Made by a program: the position numbers and the translations under genes. From contig JAFWYF010000017.1 of the NCBI GenBank assembly GCA_017522785.1, positions 1-56,497 on the forward strand: a DNA stretch of 56,497 nt. Direction: 5' to 3'. Below the pieces are notes generated by a model. It saw nothing but the letters and a program-made list of their open reading frames with translations, was not told where the DNA came from and did not search any database. The stretch comes from Bacteroidaceae bacterium (GTDB taxonomy: Bacteria; Bacteroidota; Bacteroidia; Bacteroidales; Bacteroidaceae). Below, one piece after another: positions 49,407 through 56,497 of this stretch. Numbering within the stretch: the first letter of the stretch is position 1; each line of letters begins with the position of its first letter.

Positions 49407-49455
49407 TTAATATTGAACAAAAAATATATACAGTTGTTCTATTTGTAGACAGACA

Positions 49456-49490
49456 ACAAAAACTATCGCATTTGTTGCGATAGTTTTTGT
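49456..49490 (+). terminator. Terminator of the SusCD operon
   Basis: Perfect 15-bp arms (49456-49470 and 49476-49490) with a 5-nt loop and a T-rich right arm, 49 bp after the last gene of the operon. Confidence 0.85.
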
Positions 49491-49561
49491 AATACAAGCA
49501 GTAAAAATGCAAATGAATGTAAAAAAACAGTTATTTATGCATTTTATTAAAACATTTTACT

Positions 49562-49569
49562 TACTTTTG
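49562..49569 (+). promoter_or_regulatory. Probable -7 element for rho
   Basis: TACTTTTG matches TAnnTTTG. The leader to the rho ATG would be about 110 nt and contains a small GTGC/GCAC-based hairpin near 49579-49606, compatible with autoregulation of rho, which is common in bacteria. Confidence 0.55.
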
Positions 49570-49685
49570 CACTAATAATGTGCGCTCCTATACTCAGAGC
49601 ACATTTTCATCAAGAACAATCAATTACATTTTCAGATAAATTCTAAACAATCTCCAGTATCGAGATTTGTTTTTCAACAACAATT

Positions 49686-51701
49686 ATGTATCATATTGAA
49701 CATTTGAGAAGCAAGGAGTTGCAGGAACTGCAGTCTATTGCAAATGATTTGGGTATCAAAGGTGTGAAATCATTGGAACGTGATGAGATTATATATCGTA
49801 TCCTAGATAATCAGGCCTTGCAAAAAAGCCAGACAGGAACATCTGCCGTAAAAAAAGAGGAATCTCGCATGAATCGTCGTAACCACAAACGTGCACGTAT
49901 CTCCTCCGATCAGTCGGCAAGCAAGGTTTATACAGCAACAGGCGACAAAGCGGTGAAACTAGATAAAAACGAGCCCAAAAAACAAAAGGAGAATAGTGTA
50001 GCAACTATGCCACTCGTCGTGGAAACTCCTGCACCGATAGAAGAGGTCGTCTCTTCTCCAACCGTAGTTTCGGAGCCGGTTGCCGATGTTGCACCCGCTC
50101 CTGAGTCTGCATCAGCTCCTGCTCCCAAGAAACGAGGACGCAAACCAAAGAGCAATAACACAGAAAAGAATGCAGAAATAGTGGCTCAATCGAATGAAGA
50201 GGTTTCTATAATTGTTACCGATATAGTAGCCGAGCCGACAACAGATGTTGCACCTACTCCCGAATCGGCTCCTTCTCCTAAAAAACGAGGACGCAAATCT
50301 AAAGCAAAACAGGCCGATGAAAACGTAGGAAAAGAGGCTGTAGTTGAAGATGCTCCTGTTTCGGGTAATGATGAATCGAACGAGGTTTTTGTTGCAATAG
50401 AGGACCTTCCTGCAGAAAAAGGAGACCTTCCCACAGAGTTAATCGATAAATTCGAAAAACATACCGATGCTCCGGCACAACAGACTGTAACACATAACGA
50501 CCGTCAAGGTCGTCGTCAGCGCTTCGACCGAGCACGTCAAGAGACGAGCGAAGCACATGTACAGAATACGCCACAATACGATTTCTCCGATATATTGCGT
50601 GTAGAGGGTGTGTTAGAGACTATGCCCGACAATTACGGCTTCTTGCGTTCATCCGACTATAACTATCTTGCTTCACCCGATGATGTCTATGTTTCGCAGT
50701 CCCAAATACGATTATATGGTCTAAAGACTGGTGATGTAGTAGAGGGAATAATTCGTCCGGCAAATGCAGGAGAAAAGTATTTTCCTCTTGTCAAAGTGAA
50801 TAAGATAAATGGATTGGCTCCTGAACTTGTTCGCGACCGCGTCTCATTCGATAACCTAACCCCACTCTTTCCCGAAGAGAAATTTACACTCTGTGCAGGT
50901 AGTTACGATAATTTATCGGCGCGTGTGGTAGATATGTTCTCTCCGATAGGAAAAGGTCAGCGTGGTCTCATTGTTGCACAGCCGAAAACCGGTAAAACAA
51001 TGCTTCTTAAGGATATTGCAAACGCAATAGCGGCTAATCACCCCGAGGCCTATATGATAATGTTGCTCATAGATGAGCGTCCCGAGGAGGTTACCGACAT
51101 GGCACGTAGCGTAAATGCCGAAGTCATTGCATCTACATTTGATGAACCGGCAGAGCGCCATGTGAAAATCGCGGGTATAGTTTTGGAGCGTGCAAAGCGC
51201 ATGGTGGAGTGTGGACACGACGTTGTTATATTCCTCGACTCAATTACTCGTTTGGCACGTGCCTATAATACCGTGTCGCCTGCTTCGGGTAAGGTGTTGT
51301 CGGGTGGTGTCGATGCCAATGCCCTACACAAGCCAAAACGCTTCTTTGGCGCGGCGCGTAATATTGAAAATGGTGGTTCACTCACAATCATTGCAACAGC
51401 ACTCATCGATACAGGTTCAAAGATGGACGAGGTTATATTTGAGGAGTTCAAAGGAACAGGTAACATGGAGTTGCAACTCGACCGTTCACTCAGCAACAAA
51501 CGTATATTCCCTGCTGTGAATATCGTTGCTTCGAGCACACGTCGCGACGACCTTCTGCACGACCGTCATACTCTCGATAAGATGTGGATTTTACGTAAAT
51601 ATCTTGCCGACATGACACCTATGGAGGCTATGGAGTTTGTAAAAGACCGTTTGGAGAAAACAAAGGATAACGAAGAATTTCTGCTGAGCATGAATTCATA
51701 A
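49686..51701 (+). CDS. rho: Transcription termination factor Rho with long disordered insertion
   Basis: ATP-driven RNA helicase that ends transcription. The 671-residue product is about 250 residues longer than E. coli Rho. Residues 1-45 are the N-terminal helical domain ([20 protein letters not shown]). Residues about 45-295 form a low-complexity, Glu/Pro/Ala/Lys-rich insertion with two AT-hook-like repeats, KKRGRKPK (148-155) and KKRGRKSK (199-206). The RNA-binding OB domain follows ([20 protein letters not shown]). Next is the ATPase with Walker A PKTGKT (433-438) and Walker [17 protein letters not shown]. Bacteroidetes Rho insertions of this kind are reported to promote condensate formation. 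Confidence 0.97.
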   Translation: MYHIEHLRSKELQELQSIANDLGIKGVKSLERDEIIYRILDNQALQKSQTGTSAVKKEESRMNRRNHKRARISSDQSASKVYTATGDKAVKLDKNEPKKQKENSVATMPLVVETPAPIEEVVSSPTVVSEPVADVAPAPESASAPAPKKRGRKPKSNNTEKNAEIVAQSNEEVSIIVTDIVAEPTTDVAPTPESAPSPKKRGRKSKAKQADENVGKEAVVEDAPVSGNDESNEVFVAIEDLPAEKGDLPTELIDKFEKHTDAPAQQTVTHNDRQGRRQRFDRARQETSEAHVQNTPQYDFSDILRVEGVLETMPDNYGFLRSSDYNYLASPDDVYVSQSQIRLYGLKTGDVVEGIIRPANAGEKYFPLVKVNKINGLAPELVRDRVSFDNLTPLFPEEKFTLCAGSYDNLSARVVDMFSPIGKGQRGLIVAQPKTGKTMLLKDIANAIAANHPEAYMIMLLIDERPEEVTDMARSVNAEVIASTFDEPAERHVKIAGIVLERAKRMVECGHDVVIFLDSITRLARAYNTVSPASGKVLSGGVDANALHKPKRFFGAARNIENGGSLTIIATALIDTGSKMDEVIFEEFKGTGNMELQLDRSLSNKRIFPAVNIVASSTRRDDLLHDRHTLDKMWILRKYLADMTPMEAMEFVKDRLEKTKDNEEFLLSMNS

Positions 51702-52034
51702 AGAATAAATAGTTCGTGGGGCCCAGAGAAATTTAAGCAAAGAACTACACATTCTTACTTCATGTTTTAAAATAGAATTTTAATTATTTCCCTTTCAGTT
51801 GATACGGAAAGGGAAATACATATGGAACGTTTAATAACATTAACTTATCAGTGCAACAAATATACGATCTTAGTGAAAAGTAATTAAAATGAAGATTTTT
51901 CATGTAAACAACAAAAATAAATTGTGCCAAGGGTAAATTTAATAATCACCCATGTGATAACATTGCATTATCACATGGGTGATTTGTTTTTAGTATACTA
52001 AATTATATAAAACTAAATCAATATATTATGTTTA
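51702..52034. other. Intergenic region after rho
   Basis: About 330 bp without a credible gene. It contains two hairpins, an 11-bp stem at 51786-51817 without a T tract and the stronger 51944-51984 terminator. No promoter or small RNA is evident by eye, though the A/T-rich middle part could hide one. Confidence 0.5.
51944..51984. terminator. Probable rho terminator
   Basis: Perfect 17-bp arms (51944-51960 and 51968-51984) with a 7-nt loop, followed by a T-rich run on the plus strand. It lies about 240 bp after the rho stop. Confidence 0.7.
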
Positions 52035-52076
52035 ATCATAAAAAATAGCCATCATACGATGGCTATTTTTTATGAT
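52035..52076 (-). terminator. Terminator of the DUF3127 gene
   Basis: Perfect 18-bp arms (52035-52052 and 52059-52076) with a 6-nt loop and a T-rich arm on the minus strand, 7 bp beyond the gene's stop. Confidence 0.8.
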
Positions 52077-52083
52077 ATTATTT

Positions 52084-52461
52084 TTAGAACGGAAGGTCGT
52101 CTGCGTCGTTCTGTGTATTAAAATCTGTTGCACTTATTTTGGGAGCACTCACCTGAGGTACATCCATTGGTGTTGTTGCCGGTATTGGAGCTGTGCCACG
52201 CTCTATACGCCATGCACGAATATCGTTGTACCAACGGCCGTTGTATTCGCGTGCGTTAATATCGAACGACACTGTCATCTCCTCACCTGCCTGTATATTA
52301 AACTGTGCTATTTTGTCTGCTCCAAAGACATTGAAACACACCTTACGTGGATACTGCTCATGTGTCTCTAATACATACTCCTGCATTTTCCACTCGTTTC
52401 CTGTCTTAGATGTACCGCCTCTGGGCTCAAGTACTGCAATGATTTTTCCTGTAATTTCCAT
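52084..52461 (-). CDS. DUF3127 protein, SSB-like OB fold
   Basis: The 125-residue protein begins MEITGKIIAVLEPRGGTSKT and continues with a predicted OB-fold barrel to about residue 87 (VCFNVFGADKIAQFNIQAGE, YNGRWYNDIRAWRIER). A flexible Pro/Thr-rich linker leads to the acidic C-terminus DADDLPF. That end closely mimics the DDDIPF tip through which SSB recruits repair and replication proteins. The call of DUF3127 is from recall. Single-strand DNA or RNA binding is inferred. It is a single-gene unit. Confidence 0.87.
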   Translation of the reverse strand: MEITGKIIAVLEPRGGTSKTGNEWKMQEYVLETHEQYPRKVCFNVFGADKIAQFNIQAGEEMTVSFDINAREYNGRWYNDIRAWRIERGTAPIPATTPMDVPQVSAPKISATDFNTQNDADDLPF

Positions 52462-52491
52462 AATTCAATTCTAATAATGGGCGAATTTACT

Positions 52492-52499
52492 TCTTTTCT
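52492..52499 (-). promoter_or_regulatory. Possible -7 element for the DUF3127 gene
   Basis: Reads TAAATTCG on the minus strand, one base off TAnnTTTG, about 31 nt before the ATG. Confidence 0.4.
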
Positions 52500-52660
52500 G
52501 TGAGAAAATCCACTTTTTCCCCTCTTTTTACAAAAAATTACGGTTCTCGGAGCAAAAAAAGCGAGAAAGTACGTTTATCACTGACCGACAACGCATTACA
52601 CCGCAAACTTCGCAAAATATGAGACTATTGTAATTATCAAACTTTGGAGGGTCAACGTTG

Positions 52661-54295
52661 CTATTGATGATTATCACACCCCGAGTTATAAACTTTTTTG
52701 CCATTGGATATATATATACCTCGTTGCATTGCCGATTTTATTTTACGCCCTGTCAAGTCGTATAGTTCCTTGTCATAAAGGCTATTACTAACTATTTCAT
52801 CAACAGCAGTGCTACTACCACCAACAATGTTAAAACCACCACCATTCTCGGGAGATAGAGTTGTCAAAGTATATGCTACGCCACCAATCTCCTCTATGCG
52901 TATTATTCCTGCACGCATAGAGCGCGTTGCAGTCTTGAAGTCAACATCAATGTTTTCTACATTTACTTTAGGCAATGTTACAGCCTTACTACCATCAAGC
53001 GCAGGAACATCATCGGCAAGTACATGACTGAATGTTTTTCCATAATCGGTAGACAATGTTATGCGAAGATGGCTATCAGATGTAAAATACTTGCAGTTCA
53101 CACCCCATTTAATTGTCACCTGCTCACCTGCCGAGTAGCAGTTCTTTGCAGGGAACATTGAAGCATTGAATGATGTTCCGCTAACAATTTGTACGGTTGC
53201 GTTCCAAACTGCATAGTTACTATAAAAGGGATTGGAGACCAAATAGTCATATTCTGTATCTGAGGGTACATCGTTCACAAGAATAGCAATGTCATATGAA
53301 CCTGCACTCATTGCAGGAATGTTTGTACCGCTTTGTTCATAATAGTAGTCATCATCGACTATGTCCGCTATAAACTTAGGCCTGTAATCAATGATATTGT
53401 CCGTCTGAGGCAGCAAAGAGGCAAAATGCGGCATATATCCTCCTTCTACAACGTTGCCTACAGTAGAACTGCTACAGCCTATTGCAGAATATGTAAGCAT
53501 GTTGCCGTCAACGTCAGTCGCATATACAGATATTGCCATACAAGCTCCTTGTGGTATCTTGTAAACATTTTCCATGTTTGTATTGACAAAATCCGGGATA
53601 CTGTTATTGACTTTTACGGCTTTGTTTGCACTGCCTGTTCCCTTTTCTACAGCTAGGTCCCTTATCTTCTTTATTGAGGGATATGAGAAAAAATCATCCC
53701 CACCGCTATCCATCAGGCTTCCTTCACCTGTTGTTGTATGTGGAGCACCGAACATATGTCCAAGTTCGTGCGCCACAACCCATTTGTCGGTCTTTGAGTA
53801 TCCGCTTCCTTTGGTAATTTTGCTGTACACACCGCCTTCGGCTGACAAGCCACTGTTTTCTGCTGCTACATCACGATGATGCACCCACATGCCTACATCG
53901 TATGATTCAGCCCCGATCAAATCGTTAATATTAGAGGTTCCATTAGCCTGTAAGGTGTAAATAAATTTTTCGTTGTCTTCATTTGAAAAATAATCGAGTT
54001 TGACAAGACGTTGGTCTTCAACAACATCAAAACAGATTCCCAACGGAACAAACATCCTATTGGCAAACTCCTCGCATTCTCTCCAGAACCGTAACACATT
54101 GTTATAATCCTCATCAAGGTCTTCGACATAGGCTGAATGGGTTACAGGAATAGCAAGACGGTAGTAACGCAATGTGTTGTCACTTGGGATATTAGAAAGA
54201 CCGGATACCCAAGTAGTTGGTCGCTCAAAAGACTGTCCTTGAATACTTGGCAAAGACAAAAACAGGAAAGCAAAAAGTAAAGTAAACACTCTCAT
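52661..54295 (-). CDS. Secreted zinc metallopeptidase with T9SS sorting domain (reprolysin-like)
   Basis: The 544-residue protein has a signal peptide (1-20, SLPSIQG). The catalytic site is HELGHMFGAPH (176-186), which has the extended HExxHxxxxxH pattern, and the Met-turn is LMD (Met195). This marks a metzincin of the reprolysin/M12B-like type. Residues about 260-470 look like beta-sandwich domains. The last about 75 residues (YDLTGRKIKSAMQRGIYISN then GKKVYN) match the type A C-terminal sorting signal of T9SS cargo, which is cleaved off during export. It is therefore likely displayed on the surface or released. Substrate unknown. It is a single-gene unit, divergent from the PurF-like gene. 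Confidence 0.92.
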   Translation of the reverse strand: MRVFTLLFAFLFLSLPSIQGQSFERPTTWVSGLSNIPSDNTLRYYRLAIPVTHSAYVEDLDEDYNNVLRFWRECEEFANRMFVPLGICFDVVEDQRLVKLDYFSNEDNEKFIYTLQANGTSNINDLIGAESYDVGMWVHHRDVAAENSGLSAEGGVYSKITKGSGYSKTDKWVVAHELGHMFGAPHTTTGEGSLMDSGGDDFFSYPSIKKIRDLAVEKGTGSANKAVKVNNSIPDFVNTNMENVYKIPQGACMAISVYATDVDGNMLTYSAIGCSSSTVGNVVEGGYMPHFASLLPQTDNIIDYRPKFIADIVDDDYYYEQSGTNIPAMSAGSYDIAILVNDVPSDTEYDYLVSNPFYSNYAVWNATVQIVSGTSFNASMFPAKNCYSAGEQVTIKWGVNCKYFTSDSHLRITLSTDYGKTFSHVLADDVPALDGSKAVTLPKVNVENIDVDFKTATRSMRAGIIRIEEIGGVAYTLTTLSPENGGGFNIVGGSSTAVDEIVSNSLYDKELYDLTGRKIKSAMQRGIYISNGKKVYNSGCDNHQ

Positions 54296-54407
54296 AATTA
54301 TTGCAAATTGTGATAATATGCAAATTTAATAACAAATACATCATAACCAACAAGAATAGCCTAATAAAAAACATTATATTTATAGATAAACATAACTATA
54401 AATTTTT

Positions 54408-54415
54408 ACTTTTGC
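54408..54415 (+). promoter_or_regulatory. Probable -7 element for the PurF-like gene
   Basis: TACTTTTG matches TAnnTTTG, about 25 nt before the ATG at 54440. No -33 TTTG is visible. Confidence 0.55.
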
Positions 54416-54439
54416 AATGAATTTAAATAATCAATTAAT

Positions 54440-55861
54440 ATGTCTGGATTTTTTGGATGTGTATCCCGTCATGAGTGTGTAAGCGATGTCTTTTATGGAA
54501 CGGATTACCATTCTCATTTGGGTACAAAACGTGCCGGTATGGCTTTTTACAATGGAAAAAAATTTATTCGTTCCATTCATTCGCTTGAGAACGGATATTT
54601 CAGGAATAAATTCGAGGATGAACTTCCTAAGTTTGGAGAATCCCAAATGGGTATTGGTGTGATATCCGATAATGAATCACAGCCAATTACCATTACATCA
54701 CATTTAGGCAGATACGCTGTAGTAACGGTTGCCCGTATTGATAATATGGAAGAACTTACAGAAAAACTGCTGAGTCAACGAATGCACTTTGCAGAACTTT
54801 CTAGTTCGGATATCAATGCTACAGAATTGGTGGCCATGCTTATAGGAATGGGAAATTCAATTAAAGAAGGCATTGAATATGTGCAGAATAACATAAAAGG
54901 TTCTTGCTCAATGCTTGTTCTTACCGACCATGCCATCTATGCAGCTCGCGACAAATTCGGAAGAACTCCCATATCAATAGGCAAGAATGATAAAGGCTAT
55001 GTCTGTGCTAGTGAAAGTTCTAGTTATGCAAACTTGGGTTATAGCTTTGTTAGAGATCTTGGCCCGGGCGAGATAGTACAGATGAGTGCTGACGGTGTGC
55101 GCGAGGTAGCACCTCCGGGTTGCCGAAAACAAATTTGTTCTTTCCTTTGGGTTTATTATGGCTATCCTTCTGCTTGGTATGAAGGGATTAATGTAGAAAA
55201 TGCGCGTTATGAAAGCGGTGCTGCAATGGCCAGACATGATTCTGACTTGCAGATTGACTATGCGGCCGGTATCCCGGATTCCGGAATAGGTCATGCTATT
55301 GGCTATGCAAATGAGAAGGGAGTACCTTACAAAAGACCTTTCGTAAAATACACTCCCACGTGGCCACGAAGTTTTATGCCCCAGAATCAGAAGATGCGAG
55401 ACCTAGTTGCTAAAATGAAGTTGATTCCTAATGAAAAACTCACATATAGGCAGAAAGTAGTCTTTATGGATGACTCCATTGTAAGAGGTACACAGTTAAA
55501 AGACAATATTGTAAAGTTGCACGATACAGGTATCGATGAAGTGCATATGCGCATTTCTTGTCCTCCTCTTATCTTCCCTTGTAAATTCTTGAATTTTTCA
55601 ACCTCACGCAGCACATACGATCTTTATACTCGGAGAGTCATAAGAGATATGGAAGGAACAGACAACCTTACTGATAACATATGTATGCAGTATGTGGACC
55701 CCGACGGCTCAAAGCACAAGGAGATGGTGGAAATTATGCGTAAGCATCTACAACTTACTTCTTTGAAATTTCAACGTCTTGAAGACCTGGTTGCCGCAAT
55801 TGGACTACCGAAATGTGATTTGTGTACCCATTGTTGGGATAATAGCAGTTACACAGAATAA
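54440..55861 (+). CDS. PurF-like amidophosphoribosyltransferase paralogue lacking Cys2
   Basis: The 473-residue protein has the full two-domain PurF layout: an N-terminal Ntn glutaminase-like domain (about 1-230) and a C-terminal phosphoribosyltransferase domain with an intact PRPP loop VVFMDDSIVRGTQL (340-353). Real PurF starts MCGI, where Cys2 is the glutaminase nucleophile; here the sequence is MSGFFG, so Ser2 replaces it. Cysteines at about 233, 374, 459 and 462 (ICSF, SCPPL, CDLC) resemble the [4Fe-4S] ligands of Bacillus PurF. From recall, Bacteroidales commonly carry such a paralogue. It may use ammonia, have another role, or be regulatory. I do not give it the purF symbol. Confidence 0.88.
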   Translation: MSGFFGCVSRHECVSDVFYGTDYHSHLGTKRAGMAFYNGKKFIRSIHSLENGYFRNKFEDELPKFGESQMGIGVISDNESQPITITSHLGRYAVVTVARIDNMEELTEKLLSQRMHFAELSSSDINATELVAMLIGMGNSIKEGIEYVQNNIKGSCSMLVLTDHAIYAARDKFGRTPISIGKNDKGYVCASESSSYANLGYSFVRDLGPGEIVQMSADGVREVAPPGCRKQICSFLWVYYGYPSAWYEGINVENARYESGAAMARHDSDLQIDYAAGIPDSGIGHAIGYANEKGVPYKRPFVKYTPTWPRSFMPQNQKMRDLVAKMKLIPNEKLTYRQKVVFMDDSIVRGTQLKDNIVKLHDTGIDEVHMRISCPPLIFPCKFLNFSTSRSTYDLYTRRVIRDMEGTDNLTDNICMQYVDPDGSKHKEMVEIMRKHLQLTSLKFQRLEDLVAAIGLPKCDLCTHCWDNSSYTE

Positions 55862-56203
55862 GTGACTCGTGAAGCAGCAGAATTGATGAAGCCTATTTTC
55901 TTGGAAATCATCATGGCTCCGTCATTCTCTGAAGGTGCATTGGAAGTGCTTTGTTCCAAGAAGAACCTCCGTCTCCTACAGGTGGACATGACAAAGGACG
56001 GACGTGTCGTGAATCAGGAAATGCTATCTGAACAATCAAAAACCGTCAATGACGGCAGACGCAGCAAACCCTCGCTCCACTCTGAGGTGGAGACAATCCG
56101 CTCCCGATGGTCGCAGATTGGGAAGTTCTATCGAAGAGTGAAGTTCGTGGAAGCGTTGGGATTGCCGACAAGCAGAATACAAAATCGAGGAATGAAACTA
56201 TAA
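55862..56203 (+). pseudogene. purH fragment fused to unrelated sequence
   Basis: Directly after the PurF-like stop, and in the same frame, [20 protein letters not shown] continues for about 55 residues to [11 protein letters not shown]. This matches an internal part of the AICAR transformylase domain of PurH. Homology stops near 56029. The remaining about 58 codons (to [20 protein letters not shown]) look unrelated and contain palindromic, more G/C-rich DNA. The start of PurH and its C-terminus are both missing, so this is a relic of a deletion or recombination event, probably not a working gene. A functional purH must exist elsewhere. Confidence 0.75.
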
Positions 56204-56261
56204 AATGCTCACCAAGTCGTAATAATTTGCCCGTAGAGTGCTAATAATTGCGACTTTTTAT

Positions 56262-56269
56262 TACCTTTG
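56262..56269 (+). promoter_or_regulatory. Probable -7 element before the cobalamin riboswitch
   Basis: TACCTTTG matches TAnnTTTG exactly and ends about 12 bp before the start of the conserved riboswitch fold. Confidence 0.6.
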
Positions 56270-56274
56270 CGTCA

Positions 56275-56444
56275 GATTAAGGTGTTTGAGGTGGCATCAG
56301 TCGCCAAGAATGAAAAGGGAACATCGGTGTAAATCCGAGACTATACCCGTAGCTGTAAGTTTCATTACACTCCGTGCTTTCTCAATGGTCACTGCCCGCA
56401 GGGTGGGAAGGCCGCACGGAGGAAACAAGTCAGAAGACCTGCCT
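56275..56444 (+). promoter_or_regulatory. Cobalamin riboswitch (AdoCbl type)
   Basis: Conserved blocks occur in the right order. GAAAAGGGAA with CGGTGTAAATCCG at about 56311-56338 is followed by the CCCGTAGCTGTAAG block near 56346-56359. The B12-box-like GGTCACTGCCCGCAGGGTGG comes near 56387, and AGTCAGAAGACCTGCC closes the fold near 56428-56443. This is a vitamin B12-sensing leader RNA that in Bacteroidetes usually lowers expression of BtuB-type receptors, transport or corrin-related genes when B12 is present. The regulated gene starts beyond the window edge at 56497. Confidence 0.9.
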
Positions 56445-56497
56445 TTATCTGTTTTTAGATGCTTTCGGGAGATAGAGCGTCAAAGATTAAGTCTGCA

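Noticed and set aside
1-56497. CRISPR array, rRNA, complete insertion sequence or prophage
   Set aside because: No regularly spaced repeats, rRNA signatures, transposase or phage genes were seen.

Overview
The window comes from a Bacteroidota chromosome, most likely order Bacteroidales. The signs are a SusC/SusD pair, DUF1573 and BACON proteins, lipoproteins with an acidic stretch right after the lipidated cysteine, a Rho factor with a long inserted low-complexity segment, a b558-type succinate dehydrogenase/fumarate reductase, and promoters of the TTTG / TAnnTTTG type (clearest before tRNA-Asp). A PorZ-like protein and a peptidase with a C-terminal sorting tail indicate a type IX secretion system (T9SS). 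That fits Prevotella- or Porphyromonas-like relatives better than Bacteroides proper. I cannot name the species.

Layout. 1-6162 (minus): leuS, yitT-like, rdgB and a porZ-like gene that runs off the left edge. 6361-10576 (plus): mutS and a catalase gene. 10623-12571 (minus): lgt and ychF. 12680-12868: a doubtful small membrane protein. 13100-15931 (minus): polA. 16032-17006 (plus): a polyprenyl synthase. 17046-23125 (minus): mnmG, apt, uvrC, dtd, a MazG-like gene and deoC, with a perfect parS-like palindrome between mnmG and apt. 23490-26963 (plus): the three subunits of succinate dehydrogenase/fumarate reductase, closed by a 66-bp perfect palindrome. 27575-30541 (minus): recR, a small membrane protein, a glycosyltransferase, a GNAT acetyltransferase and tRNA-Asp. 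30740-32456 (plus): engB and a TlpA-like lipoprotein. 32562-33953 (minus): a probable esterase.

The most distinctive segment is 34308-49406, a nine-gene plus-strand operon of about 15 kb. It encodes a SusC transporter, a SusD lipoprotein, two lipoproteins of unknown function, two leucine-rich-repeat lipoproteins (one with a BACON domain), a subtilisin-like protease lipoprotein, a DUF1573 protein and a lipocalin-like lipoprotein. No glycan-degrading enzyme is present. A surface system that captures and cuts proteins and imports peptides is the reading I favour, but the substrate is inferred.

The right end holds rho, a DUF3127 single-strand-binding-like gene, a T9SS-exported zinc metallopeptidase, a PurF-like protein lacking the catalytic Cys2, a broken purH remnant fused to unrelated sequence, and a cobalamin riboswitch whose target gene lies beyond the window. 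No CRISPR array, rRNA, complete insertion sequence or prophage was seen.
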